DNA of 64,000 bases. Source: Kiritimatiellia bacterium. GTDB taxonomy: Bacteria; Verrucomicrobiota; Kiritimatiellia; WLWN01. The stretch covers positions 2,670,538 through 2,734,537 of the forward strand of contig WLWN01000001.1 in assembly GCA_012103575.1 (NCBI GenBank). Reading direction: 5' to 3'. Made by a program: the position numbers and the translations under genes. How positions within the stretch are numbered: the first letter of the stretch is position 1; the number at the start of each line of letters is the position of its first letter. Below are positions 27,592 to 37,703 of the stretch, in pieces. The notes under the pieces were generated by a model. The model saw nothing but the letters and a program-made list of their open reading frames with translations. It did not search any database and had not been told where the DNA came from.

Positions 27592-29240
27592 CTTGAATCC
27601 GTCAGCTATCGCTTCGGAAGGCGTTTTGGGGCTCAAAGGTTGAAAATTTTTTCCTTGAGATGCTCGCTTTTAGGCGGATTGGGACCGGCAAGTATCACCC
27701 TGATGAATTTTTTGAGCGTACAGGTCAGATTCACTCTGATTTGGCCATTTTGGGGCGTAGGCCTCCTTGGGCAGTCGCCTTAGAGTATTGTTAAAGGTGC
27801 ACGGAGGGCTATGCGAAGGAATGGGCAATATCTTATATCACTTCAGACCAGCGACAACGCTTGCCAAAGTGAAGTTCAATTCGTCCGGCGTGGCGGACCA
27901 ATCGAACCGCGCAATAAACGATATTTTTGAGAACCGTTTTGATTCGCCAGCACGGGATGTTGATTTTCTGCGGGGCAAGCCCAGCCCGTTTGATGACCTC
28001 TTGGCCAAGACCGCGCAATAGGTTGAAGGCCACCATGGCGCATAACAGAATAATCTTATTGGCACAGAGTCTCCCCGAAGACAATCGCTCAACATCAAGA
28101 TCGCTTTTGAGTTCACTGTGGTACTGCTCGCTGGGGCCATGTCCATGATAGAGATCTAGCACCGTCTTGGCACAACAAGAGAGGTCCGTCCACCAGGTGT
28201 TTACCTCAAGTTTAGGAACCAGAAGTTTCTGACCATCGATATCGATGGTGCGTTCAATCACTTCGAAGGCCACCGGGACACAAGGGCGGTTTTGGTCACC
28301 ACCGGGATGGAAATGATCGAAAAAGCCTGCGTAAACGTTCTTGCCTTCACGACTGTCTTGTTTGTCTCCAACTCGGCGTGCAAGGGCCAGCATTTGTTTA
28401 GGACATTCGCGGCGAGGATTTCGCTTTACGATAAAATAATGATCCCCAAAAGCGTCGAAGTTATCGGCCGCAGCGTTGCCACTATCAAGCCGAAGCAAAC
28501 ATTTTCCACCCAGGCCCAGGGTTTGGAGCGTTTCAACGCTGCGGGCAATAAACGCGGTCGTTCCCGACTGACAATGTTGTTTACTGGGTCGAAGTTCGCA
28601 CTCAAGTATGTGGCCTTGAGTGCCCACATAGGCAAATATCGGGGCGTAGCCCTTCTAGGTGTAGGAAACGCCTTCTTTCGAAGAGCCTGAGTGATCCAAA
28701 GGGCTCACATCGATATCGACGGGAACAAGATCAAGCCCTTCGACATCTACCTAGCCAAAGGGGCCCGAGGAAAGAAGTTCGGTGTTGAGTTTGCGTAGCC
28801 CCACATGGGTTCTGGCTGGGGGCAGGTCGTCGAAACGACGTCGGAACACCAGCTCAGAGGCTACCTTTTTAACTCCCCTTTTTAAGTCCAAAGGCATTCG
28901 TAAAAATCTCATCACCCCGGTACAGGTCGATATCATTGAAATCGGTTCGACCGTTGCAAAGTAAGCCGATCTGGGTAAGGAGGATCTCCCGATCAGAGAT
29001 CGCATCGGAGCGGCGTGGTTAAAAATTGGAGGGAAGAATCCGTTGAGCATGATCCTCAAGCAGCAGGCCGCAAAGATGGTTTCCGCTTGTGCTGTTGAGT
29101 TCGCCCTTGCCAGTCTTTATTTTATATTGTTTCATATACACACTTGTTGGGGTGGGGTTGTTTGTTTGAATACGGGTATGCTCCCCGCTTTAGCCCAACA
29201 GGTAATGAAAAATCGTCAGATTTTATCTGACGGATTCAGG
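27592..29240 (-). mobile_element. IS1380-family element, copy B (1649 bp)
   Basis: Flanked by a perfect 5-bp duplication ATTAT (27587-27591 and 29241-29245). Ends CTTGAATCCGTCAG (one change from CCTG) and, on the other side, CCTGAATCCGTCAG. The duplication length equals that of the 163-bp MITE. Confidence 0.9.
27809..29135 (-). pseudogene. IS1380-family transposase (copy B), several lesions
   Basis: The same protein as copy A, starting at the ATG at 29135. It shares with copy A the 13-bp insertion frameshift after DEIF and the TAG in GPFG-stop-VDVEGLD. In addition it has a small deletion with a stop where copy A reads YTYKGHDGYAP (near 28650), and a TAA 9 codons before the normal end (after SEVI). 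The remainder (SGNAAADNFD, EQYHSELKSDLDVERL) is close to copy A. Inactive. Confidence 0.85.
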
Positions 29241-29346
29241 ATTATATTAAACGTCATCTTTTAAACTCTTATATTTTCAACTTTTGACATTTTTAACTCA
29301 AAAAAACATCTTTATTTCTTGATTTTTAACGTATAGATGATGCTTA

Positions 29347-29509
29347 CCTGGATCCGTCAGTTAAACGTGGGATTTCTGTGCGAATGCTTTGGAGGCAAAA
29401 GGTTGCAAAAAAACGCAGGCGCACCCGCTGGGTGCGTCGAGGCTTTTTTGTAATTCCTTTTGGCCCAAATGGTTCGTGCAGAAAACCGCGTTTAACTGAC
29501 GGATCCAGG
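29347..29509 (+). mobile_element. 163-bp palindromic MITE, copy 4
   Basis: Flanking 5-bp duplication GCTTA at 29342-29346 and 29510-29514. It lies between IS1380 copy B and the IS3 remnant, with no gene interrupted. Confidence 0.9.
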
Positions 29510-29574
29510 GCTTATTTTGATTAAATAATTATGGATCATATACGTCAAAATAACGATCGGGTTCCGATCCCCTT

Positions 29575-30640
29575 ACAATCCTAATCCCAAGTGGCCCAGT
29601 GAGTATAAGGCCCAACTCTATGAAGAAATAGGGTGGCTAAAAATGCAGCTAGGGTGGCTAAAAAAAAAGACTTCACTTTTCGAGGAATGAACTCTCTAAA
29701 TGGGTGGAGCCTTGGGATGATCTCTCGGTCACCGAGCAATACAAATTGCTCGGACTTCCTCGCTCCAGTTTTTACTATTCTCCGGCTATTGAGTCTGAAG
29801 AAAATATGAAAATCATGCGTATGATTACGAAAAATATCTCAACAAACCTACTAGGGGCGTACGGGGATTTAGAATCTGGTTGCAACGTACATTGGATAAA
29901 CCCATTAACATTAAACGCGTTCGACGCCTCCTGCGAATTATGGGCCTCGAAGCCATCTACCCCAAACCTAAAACGTCCACCCCCGGCGATGATCATAAAG
30001 TATATCCCTATTTACTTCGGGAGTTAACGGTTAATAAACCCAATCAAGTCTGGTATTCAGACATCACCTACATACCTATGTATAAGGGGTTTATGTACCT
30101 TGTCGCGGTAATGGACTGGCATAGCCGTTTTGTCCTTATCCTGGGCTTTGTCCAACTCGATGAGCACCGCGTTTTGCTTGGAGGCCCTTCATGGGGCCCT
30201 GGATCGCTTTGGAAAACCACAGATCTTTAATACCGATTAAGGGGCTCAATTCACCAGTACAGATTTTACCTCTAAAATCAAACATGCAGGGTCATTGATG
30301 AGCATGGATAGGATAAGGACGCGCCATTGATAACGTCTTTATCGAACGGTTATGGTGGAGCCTGAAATACGAAGATATCTATCTGCGTTGTTATCAAAAT
30401 GGCCACGATCTTTACCACGGTATCAACCATTATTTTGAGAAGTACAATTACCGCCGCTATCATCAGGGCCTCAACGGATCCAGAGGGTAGCAACCGTTCA
30501 ACACGCCGATAGCGGGAAAGTCCAACGGGTTGAAAGAAAGGTCGGCTGATGAAAGAATTCTCACAGAATGTAAAATGGGCGCAAACCACCGTAAAATGAA
30601 AAATTTAGGAAAGATTAAAATCAAAAAGCGGCTCCCTCAT
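29575..30640 (+). pseudogene. IS3-family transposase remnant (OrfA end and OrfB)
   Basis: Starts within the OrfA C-terminus (NPKWPSEYKAQLYEEIGWLK, stop at about 29690). OrfB then follows in pieces: VTEQYKLLGLPRSSFYYSP, LQRTLDKPINIKRVRRLLRI, VNKPNQVWYSDITYIPMYKG with the first catalytic Asp, LVAVMDWHSRFVL, a second Asp region near 30230 (NTD followed by a stop), and FIERLWWSLKYEDIYL with the catalytic Glu near 30340. At least five frame breaks or stops. Terminal repeats were not found. Confidence 0.75.
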
Positions 30641-30668
30641 AACATTTAACAATAAAACAAGTAAATCT

Positions 30669-31802
30669 CTACAGATAAGCATTAACATATTCAGAAAATC
30701 GCTCTGTTATTTTTTCCGTAGAGACTCCAAAATCTTCTAAGGTATAGTCGTGTTTGCCATGTCTGTTTTTAGGATTTTCAGATAGAAAGGTCTTCATGGC
30801 AGTTTCTGCATCTGGAGTGAGTTCTTCATCAAAAGAATCATACATATCGCGAATAGAGCCTATAGGCTCTTTCATAAATTCATTGTATTTGAAATCATAA
30901 ATTTTTTGATAACGGCAATGATCACGGAAAGACATCATTCTTTTAACCATCACTTCTAAATTATTTAGCCATTCTTCTCGAATGTATTGACTGCGGTCAA
31001 TATTCGTCAGTAAATCTCCACCGCCATATTTGGCTAAACTAAGCGTAGAACCCACAACTTTGACAATATCCCGGTGGGTGAAAATTAGATGAGCATCGGG
31101 ATATGTTGCCGTTAGTGCTTTCAGTGCTAGTAAATGACTTGGTGCTTTCAGTGACCAGCGTCCAGGAGCTTTAGACTGTAATATTTGCAATACCATTTTG
31201 TGGTAAGCGTAAGCTGAAGTCATGTCACATTCATGAAGCCACCTGTTGTAAGAGGGCACTTGGAATAGAAATGAAGATCTATAGCCCCTAAAATCTTGCT
31301 CAAGAAGGACCAAACATTCTGTCGAACCATTATGAGGCTCATAGTGTATTGATTTGCGATCAGGAAATTTCTTAAAAGTATTTATAATATCTTGTTTTCG
31401 TTTGAGAGCACGTGGGTCTGTATCAAAAGATCCTTTCTTTGGTGGGGGAATAGAATCTAAAGATTCCCATCTTATGAGCGGACGATTTTTGGGATCTTGT
31501 GCTAATAAATTATTCAGAATGGTGGTTCCTGAACGAAATAGACCTGTGATAATGAAAGGTCGCCGAATCGATTCGTTTCGTATTTCGGGATATTGATTGA
31601 CCCAATCGACTACTTTGAGTCGATTGACTAAATTTTCCATGCACCGTTTATGGAATACTTCTTCTCCTTGTCGGTTTATTGAAGCATCTTCGTTGATCGA
31701 ATGGACGAGTGCTTTTAATCCTTCAGACCATCCATCTTCACCAAAATCATCTAAACCCGTAAGATTTTGTGCTTCTTCAATAAAGGCTTTTGCTGTAAAC
31801 AT
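30669..31802 (-). CDS. Sulfotransferase-family protein
   Basis: A 377-residue intact protein. IITGLFRSGTTILNNLL (about residues 84-100) is the 5'-phosphosulfate-binding loop of PAPS-dependent sulfotransferases. LIFTHRDIVKVVGSTLSL (about 240-257) is the 3'-phosphate-binding segment. It would transfer sulfate from PAPS to a hydroxyl group; in the bacterial subgroup with this length the acceptors are mostly unknown lipids or glycans. It stands alone between IS remnants, and its survival in this wrecked region suggests selection. Its start at 31802 is ATG with no strong Shine-Dalgarno sequence visible. Confidence 0.8.
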   Translation of the reverse strand: MFTAKAFIEEAQNLTGLDDFGEDGWSEGLKALVHSINEDASINRQGEEVFHKRCMENLVNRLKVVDWVNQYPEIRNESIRRPFIITGLFRSGTTILNNLLAQDPKNRPLIRWESLDSIPPPKKGSFDTDPRALKRKQDIINTFKKFPDRKSIHYEPHNGSTECLVLLEQDFRGYRSSFLFQVPSYNRWLHECDMTSAYAYHKMVLQILQSKAPGRWSLKAPSHLLALKALTATYPDAHLIFTHRDIVKVVGSTLSLAKYGGGDLLTNIDRSQYIREEWLNNLEVMVKRMMSFRDHCRYQKIYDFKYNEFMKEPIGSIRDMYDSFDEELTPDAETAMKTFLSENPKNRHGKHDYTLEDFGVSTEKITERFSEYVNAYL

Positions 31803-32191
31803 TTTTCACCAAAGAATTATAGTTAGAGACCGTAAGCATAGAGATCATCATTTGATCGAAGGGATATCATGAAAGGTTGATGAATACTACCTTCTTTATC
31901 AAAAGTACGGATTAATAAAAAAGAGAAGCATTGAAGATCTGGCATAATCCCTCCTTATCCACTTATGACATATTATTTCATTTCCTATTATCCTTATTTA
32001 GGATCTTTATCAGACCCAATGCGGAGCTGACCAACTTTTCTTTGGATCGTAACAAGCTTGCTTGTGGAGGGCCAGAGAAAACGTTGCCGACAAGCGAGTT
32101 TGGACGGCACCGATGATTGCCCGAGTGATTCAGGAAGAATTTTTCCATTGCGTACCATCCTGGATATGTGCGGAAATTATTGTATTGGCTA
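31803..32191. other. Intergenic region with an IS630-like winged-helix scrap
   Basis: The first 230 bases are A/T-rich and without a gene; they would hold the sulfotransferase promoter on the minus strand. From about 32090 the plus strand reads KRVWTAPMIARVIQEEF and then, one base out of frame, IAYHPGYVRKLL. This resembles the winged-helix linker of a second kind of IS630-type transposase. It ends where IS630 copy 3 begins. Confidence 0.4.
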
Positions 32192-32963
32192 GAGCGCTTC
32201 ACGATTGAGATGTCGCGAGGTAGCACGAAGAAAACCAGCCGATTACCTCGTCGGGAGAAACCTCTTCGAACGCTTGTGTGATCGCTTTAGATAGTTCCTG
32301 CTGACTGCGGGCTGCAAGGCTGCCCAACCGATTCTTTATCTCGCCCCACATTTTTTCAATGGGGTTGGAATCGGGGCTGTAGGGTGGAAGGAATCTTACA
32401 TGGGCCCCACATGACTCAATGAGAGTTCAATGACCCTGGGATTGTGATGGACGCGAAGATTGTCCATGATGACGATGTCTTCAGGTGAAAGGGTCGGGAG
32501 AAAAACCCGGGGAATTCTTGGATCCACTGCTTTCTCAAGAGATTTACATCCGCCCGGTCCTGCTCGCTGGCGTGAAGCGTTTCTTTTATACCGGCAGCCC
32601 AACCGATTCAACGCCCGCTGTACGGCCATGATCGACCCCTTCACGCCGCTCATGTTCTTGAGTTCTTCAAGCGTTGCATCGGGATGTTTGCCCCCCAGTT
32701 GAGCCAACGCCTTGAGCTGCTTTCCGCTGTAGAGGGCCTGACGATGCCCACGCGGTCGGGGAGCGGTCTGCCCGGTTTCGTTGAAACGAGAGAGCCCACG
32801 CTGAAACGTTCTAAGATCTACACGATAAGAAGATGCGATATCGGCCTGGGAACCTTTGCCCATTTTGTAGGCATCTATCGCACGCCGCCGGATTTCTGCT
32901 GTTGCTATACTCATGTCATGGAGTATAGATCTTCTAGAGAGGCGTTTCAATCGTTAAACGTTC
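32192..32963 (-). mobile_element. IS630-family element, copy 3, internally deleted (772 bp)
   Basis: Flanked by TA at 32190-32191 and 32964-32965. The right end is mutated (ACGTTC instead of ATGCTC). About 220 bp are missing from the middle at the junction near 32513, which fuses the helix-turn-helix part directly to the second half of the DDE domain and removes the first catalytic Asp. The transposase is therefore dead. Confidence 0.85.
32396..32950 (-). pseudogene. IS630 transposase (copy 3), deletion-fused
   Basis: The frame starts with the helix-turn-helix region (SQADIASSYRVDLRTFQ) and passes the usual LNRLGCRYK break. It then crosses the 220-bp deletion into LPTLSPEDIVIMDNLRVHH and ends early after a small insertion. 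The FIDESG motif is absent. Confidence 0.75.
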
Positions 32964-33126
32964 TAAGCTTCTCAGTTCAACGTCCCAAAAAAATACTCGC
33001 CTGAGCCGAAGGCAAACAACTGGACCGTTGGCGTCAGTATACATATCCACGTTTAAAAAAAAGGCCCGTATCCAAGGAGCCGCTTTAAGATGTAGAGAAA
33101 TCGCCGCACCCGTTTTTACACTTCCA

Positions 33127-33160
33127 CCTGGATCCGTCCATTAGACGCGGTTTTCTGCAC
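33127..33160 (-). repeat. Truncated end of the 163-bp MITE
   Basis: CCTGGATCCGTC-ATTAGACGCG followed by GTTTTCTGCAC matches the first 34 bases of the MITE (orientation as copies 3 and 5) with small changes, then stops matching. A degraded sixth copy without its other end. Confidence 0.7.
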
Positions 33161-33250
33161 GTTTCGTATATTCTAAGGATTTTTAACCTGAACACTAAAA
33201 ATGGTTTGGTCCTGTCCCATATCTTCTGAATAAAAGAACCTGCAGCTGAG

Positions 33251-34463
33251 AATTGTAATATTAAATGCCCAAAAGAAGATATTGTAAAACAGGAGTGTTC
33301 CATGCCGAAATCTTCTAGATTTGAAAACTCGACAGAAGACAAAAAAAGGAGAAAGACATGGAACAAATCAAGAGTAGTATTCATCCCCGAAAAGGCAAGC
33401 ATTTGACACAGAAAGAACGGATCATGATTGAAACAATGCTCAAAAACCCAGGACGTCCTTTGGAGATAGCCAGTATCTGGGAAGGCATCGTCGAACCATA
33501 GAGCGCGAAATTAAACGTGGGGAGGTAGAGCATTTCGATACAGAGCCGCGAAAGAAGAAAGCATACAGCAGTGATCGAGCCCAGGAACTTCATGATCTAA
33601 ATGCGACGGCCAAGGGACCTGAGCTTAAGCTTGGAAAGCATCATGAAACGGCTGTGTTTATCAGCGAGCACATTCTTGTTCACAAACGCTCACCCGATGT
33701 GGTTGCTCCTTTGCTTAAACAAGAGCAGAGACCTGCAGCGGTGAGTACAAAAACGCTGTATACCTATATTGACCAAGGTCTCATCCCGGGGGTGAGCAAC
33801 GAGTCCCTATGGGAAAAACGAAAACGGATAAAACGAAAAAGACGTGCTATTAAGCGGGTTAAAAAGCAACATGCCCGAAGGACCAGTATCGAAAAACGAC
33901 CTAAGACCGTAGAAAAACGCGAGGAATTTGGGCACTGGGAATTGGATTTGATCGTCGGCGGAAAAGGAACTTCAAAACCGGTTTTAATGACGTTAGTAGA
34001 AAGAAAGACCCGAATGCTAAGGGTGAGAAAACTTTCGGATAAAACACAGGCATCGGTTCTGCAGGCCCTCAAAGCGATCGAAAGATCGATGGGAGTTGGC
34101 CCATTCAGATCGATGTTCAAGTCGATTACAGCCGATAACGGGAGCGAGTTTCTCGACGTGGAGCAGATGGAGCGTTCCGGATTTAGCAAAAAGAGACGTG
34201 TTAAACTCTATTATGCTCACCCGTATTCTTCCTGGGAACGAGGCTCCAACGAAAATGCCAACCGTATGGTTCGTCGTTTTGTCGCCAAAGGAGACAACAT
34301 CGGAAAATATACCATCGACCGTATTGGTGAGATTGAAAAGTGGATTAACAACTATCCTCGCAAGATCCTAGAATACAAACCCGCACAGGAGTGTTTCGAT
34401 TTGGAGATCGCCGCATGAACAGAAGCTCTCAGGTCCATTTTTTGCGGCATTTAATTTTACAAT
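33251..34463 (+). mobile_element. IS30-family element, copy 2 (different subgroup)
   Basis: Imperfect inverted repeats AATTGTAATATTAAATGCCC at 33251 and, inward from 34463, ATTGTAAAATTAAATGCCGC. It contains a full-length IS30-type transposase with one frame break. It abuts the IS1380 copy C gene. Confidence 0.7.
33358..34418 (+). pseudogene. IS30-family transposase (copy 2), one frameshift
   Basis: ATG at 33358 with GGAGAAAG upstream. LTQKERIMIETMLKNPGRP is followed by a frame change near 33460 and then YLGRHRRTIEREIKRGE, the helix-turn-helix. The DDE domain is open: FGHWELDLIVGG (Asp), SITADNGSEFLD (Asp), SSWERGSNENANRMVR (Glu). It ends at 34418 with NNYPRKILEYKPAQECF. Only the single indel separates it from a complete transposase. 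Confidence 0.8.
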
Positions 34464-34477
34464 CCACCCCCTTTTTT

Positions 34478-35774
34478 CTTCCATCCAAAACGCCGAGTTG
34501 AAACCGATTTTTCAGGCGGTGATTTAAGTTCAGATGGAGGCTTGGTTTTGCTCAGCGAACTCGACAGCCGTCTCAAACTGATCGAAGGCTTTGAGCGCTG
34601 GATTCCTGACCCTCGCGATCCCGCCAAAATCAAACATCCTCAAGTTGATCTCCTGCGCCAACGGATCTTCCAAATTTGCGCCGGATATGAAGATGCCAAT
34701 GATTGCGATCATCTAGGTGAAAATCCTATGTTCAAGACCGCCTGTCACCGATTGCCTCAAAGCGATGAGGCCTTAGGCAGCCAACCGACAATGACTCGCC
34801 TAGAGAATCGGGTCGATGCTTCGGCGGTGAAAACGATGCAACGTTTTTTTATGGACGGTTTTGTCGCCCAGTTTGAGACGCCCCCTCAAGACATGGTCTT
34901 GGATGTTGACGGGGTTGCAGACCCGACCCATGGCCAGCAAAGAGCTGTCTCTTTATCATGGCTACTATCGACAGCATATGTATCATCCGGTTCTCATTAG
35001 TCATGCCCAAAGCAAGTTTCCTCTGGCCCTGTAACTCCGTGCGGGAAACACCCACGCGGGAAAAGAAATCAAGGCCTTGCTTGGTTAGATCTTCTGGCGC
35101 CTTCGGCGATCGTTTCCCAAAACGAATATTATTTTGCGTGGGGATGCGGGGTTGAGTCTACCGGAAATTATCCAGGTATGCGAAAGAAGTGGTGTCGATT
35201 ATGTTTTAGGGTATAGCTGCAACCCCGTTGTGCAAAAAAAAGCGGCCTTCCTGATGGATTTAGCCCGTCTGGATTTAGAGCGAACCGGCCAGAAGGCCCG
35301 CCTGTTTGATGATGTCTATTACGCGGCAGGGTCATGGGAGGGCCCTCGTCGGTTGGTTCTTAAAGCTGAACAATGGCCTCAAGGACCGAATCTTCGTTGT
35401 CTTCTTACAAACCGGTTCGATCCTCCACGGGAACTCTACGAGAAGGTTTACGTACAACGCACCGAAGATTCCGAAAATCTGATCAAAGATCTCAAGTTGG
35501 ATATAAAGGCCGATCGCCTCAGTTGCCATGCCTTTGTCGCCAATCAATCTCGTCTCTACTTAGACCAGATCCGCTTGATCCTCATGCAAGGGTTGAGACG
35601 CTTGGCTCAGGGGACTGGGCCAAGGCCCGAAGTTCAACGCTACGGTTCAAGCTATTGAAGCAGGCGGTACGGGTTCGGAAATCGGCCCGTCGAATCTGGA
35701 TTCAGTTCGGCTCTGGGAGTCTGATCAAGGACTTATTTGCTCATGTGAGAAACGAACTGGCCTACATCACCTAA
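34478..35774 (+). pseudogene. IS1380-family transposase, copy C (divergent), several frameshifts
   Basis: A different IS1380 subgroup from copies A and B: RRVETDFSGGDLSSDGGLVL, HPQVDLLRQRIFQICAGYED, DMVLDVDGVADPTHGQQ with the first catalytic Asp. A break near 34935 leads to GYYRQHMYHPVLISHAQSKF. Another leads to ILRGDAGLSLPEII (second Asp) and QRTEDSENLIKDLKLD (Glu region), and a last frame change near 35625 to the C-terminus at 35774. The left end is lost or covered by IS30 copy 2. Confidence 0.75.
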
Positions 35775-36160
35775 TGACTATCTTCGCTTAGGCCTTATTG
35801 AATCGCCGAAAAATCTCGGCAGCAGATCGGTCTGTCAACATATCGAAACGGTGTTAAATTTTGACAAAAAAAACACCCCCTTCTTAACCTCATCAATCAG
35901 GAAAACTTCTTTCGACGATGCGAAAAACTTTCGTGGCTCGGTTTTTGAAACACGTTTCGGGCTTCGTGAATTATTCAGGTTAGAGCGCGATGTTTAAGCT
36001 CATCGGAAACGACCTCTTTAATCGATTTTAACACTTCACACCAGCTGCTTCAAAAAGTATGGGAGGTCTTCTCCCCCGATAATCTAAGGGTACAAAATCA
36101 AAGAGTCGGGATTGGAGATGATCATAGTTGTTCCAGACATGATAATCAGTCTTCTCATTA
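35775..36160. other. Non-coding stretch with probable right end of IS1380 copy C
   Basis: No coding frame with resemblance. GAATTATTCAGG at 35968-35979 could be the right terminal repeat of copy C (CCTGAATAATTC inward). The remainder up to the TA of IS630 copy 4 shows nothing recognisable. Confidence 0.35.
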
Positions 36161-37152
36161 GAGCATTTAACGATTGAAATGCCTCTTTAGAAGATCTATA
36201 CTCCATGACATGAGTATAGCAACAGCAGAAATCCGGCGGCGTGCGATAGATGCCTACAAAATGGGCAAAGGTTCCCAGGCCGATATCGCATCTTCTTATC
36301 GTGTAGATCTTAGAACGTTTCAGCGTGGGCTCTCTCGTTTCAACGAAACCGGACAGACCGCTCCCCGACCGCGTGGGCATCGTCAGGCCCTCTACAGCGG
36401 AAAGCAGCTCAAGGCGTTGGCTCAACTGGGGGGCAAACATCCCGATGCAACGCTTGAAGAACTCAAGAACATGAGCGGCATGAAGGGGTCGATCATGGCC
36501 GTACAGCGGGCGTTGAATCGGTTTCCCGGTATAAAAGAAACGCTTCACGCCAGCGGGCAAGACCGGGCGGATGTAAATCTCTTGAGAAAGCAGTGGATCC
36601 AAGAGGTGGCCAAACTTGATCCAAGTCGCCTTGTCTTTATTGATGAATCCGGGGCGAAAACGAATATGACTCGTCTGCGGGGCCGGGCGTTGGGCGGGAA
36701 CAGGCTTTTTGCCAAAACGCCTCATGGACATTGGTGTACCACCACCTTGATTTCTTCGGTCCGCCTGGACGGAACAACAGCGGCCATGGAGAGGGAGGGG
36801 GCGACAGAGACGGCTGTTTTTGGAGAATATATTCGCCGGGTTTTTCTCCCGACTCTTTCACCTGAAGATATCGTCATCATGGACAATCTTCGCGTCCATC
36901 ACAATCCCAAGGTCATTGAACTCATTGAGTCATGTGGGGCCCATGTAAGATTCCTTCCACCCTACAGCCCCGATTCCAACCCCATTGAAAAAATGTGGGG
37001 CAAGATAAAGAATCCGTTGGGCAGCCTTGCAACCCGCAGTCAGCAGGAACTATCTGAAACGATCACACAAGCGTTCGAAGAGGTTTCTCCCGACGAGGTA
37101 ATCGGCTGGTTTTCTTCGTGCTACATCGCGACACCTCAATCGTGAAGCGCTC
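36161..37152 (+). mobile_element. IS630-family element, copy 4 (992 bp, single-frame transposase)
   Basis: Flanked by TA at 36159-36160 and 37153-37154. It is 4 bp shorter than copies 1 and 2; the missing bases lie at the position of the frame break in all other copies. Confidence 0.9.
36174..37145 (+). CDS. IS630 transposase, fused single frame (copy 4)
   Basis: A 323-residue open frame (ATG at 36210 is the likely start, giving about 311 residues). The N-terminal helix-turn-helix and the DDE domain are joined without interruption as ALNRFPGIKETLHASGQD. All catalytic motifs are present (FIDESGAKTNMTR, VIMDNLRVHH, SNPIEKMWG). In every other copy the region reads LGCRYKRNAS and changes frame; here four bases are absent, which restores one frame. 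It may be the only copy that produces a complete transposase by ordinary translation. Confidence 0.8.
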   Translation: MKCLFRRSILHDMSIATAEIRRRAIDAYKMGKGSQADIASSYRVDLRTFQRGLSRFNETGQTAPRPRGHRQALYSGKQLKALAQLGGKHPDATLEELKNMSGMKGSIMAVQRALNRFPGIKETLHASGQDRADVNLLRKQWIQEVAKLDPSRLVFIDESGAKTNMTRLRGRALGGNRLFAKTPHGHWCTTTLISSVRLDGTTAAMEREGATETAVFGEYIRRVFLPTLSPEDIVIMDNLRVHHNPKVIELIESCGAHVRFLPPYSPDSNPIEKMWGKIKNPLGSLATRSQQELSETITQAFEEVSPDEVIGWFSSCYIATPQS

Positions 37153-37242
37153 TAGTTATGGGAAATTCACGAGCTTTGATTCGAGGTTACAACAATCCAT
37201 AGGGTTTTTTTCGATGCTTCCGTGAAGTAGGGAGATCGGTCA

Positions 37243-37656
37243 CTAGCCCATAACCGTGACTATAATCGTACGTGTACGCGGTTTTACATCACACTCAAGA
37301 TGAATGATTTGTTGCCAGGTGCCCAATACGAGACTTTGTCCACGAATAGGCACCGTAAGGTCTGGGCCCATCATTGTGGCCTGAAGATGAGAATGGGTAT
37401 TGCCATCATGCCATGCCTGTTCATGACCGTAAAAACGACCAGGAGGAATGAGTGTGTCGAGGATTTTGGGAAGATCTTTTTCTAAACCCGGTTCAAATTC
37501 GATCATACCTATACAGGCAGTGCTTCCAACATTAAAGACATGAACGACGCCTTGTTCAATATCAGATTCCGTCACAATGTCTTGAATCAAGTCATCTAAT
37601 CGATGCATATCTTTATGGCCATGTGTTGAAAGGGTTATTTCTTTTTGATAGAGCAT
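37243..37656 (-). CDS. yjbQ: YjbQ/UPF0047-family protein
   Basis: About 137 residues from ATG 37656, which has AGGAAAAAG upstream; an in-frame ATG at 37680 is an alternative. The family motifs are VVHVFNVGSTACIGMIEFEPG, WHDGNTHSHLQATMMGP and LVLGTWQQIIHLE. The conserved His and Asp residues suggest a metal-binding trimer. Some members show weak thiamine-phosphate synthase activity but the physiological role is unsettled. Intact; divergent from the PLP-enzyme gene next door, with only about 45 bases between starts. Confidence 0.85.
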   Translation of the reverse strand: MLYQKEITLSTHGHKDMHRLDDLIQDIVTESDIEQGVVHVFNVGSTACIGMIEFEPGLEKDLPKILDTLIPPGRFYGHEQAWHDGNTHSHLQATMMGPDLTVPIRGQSLVLGTWQQIIHLECDVKPRTRTIIVTVMG

Positions 37657-37703
37657 ATGGGTTAACTTTTTCCTTTGCATAGGTCTATATTAATGTTTAA
37701 CGT

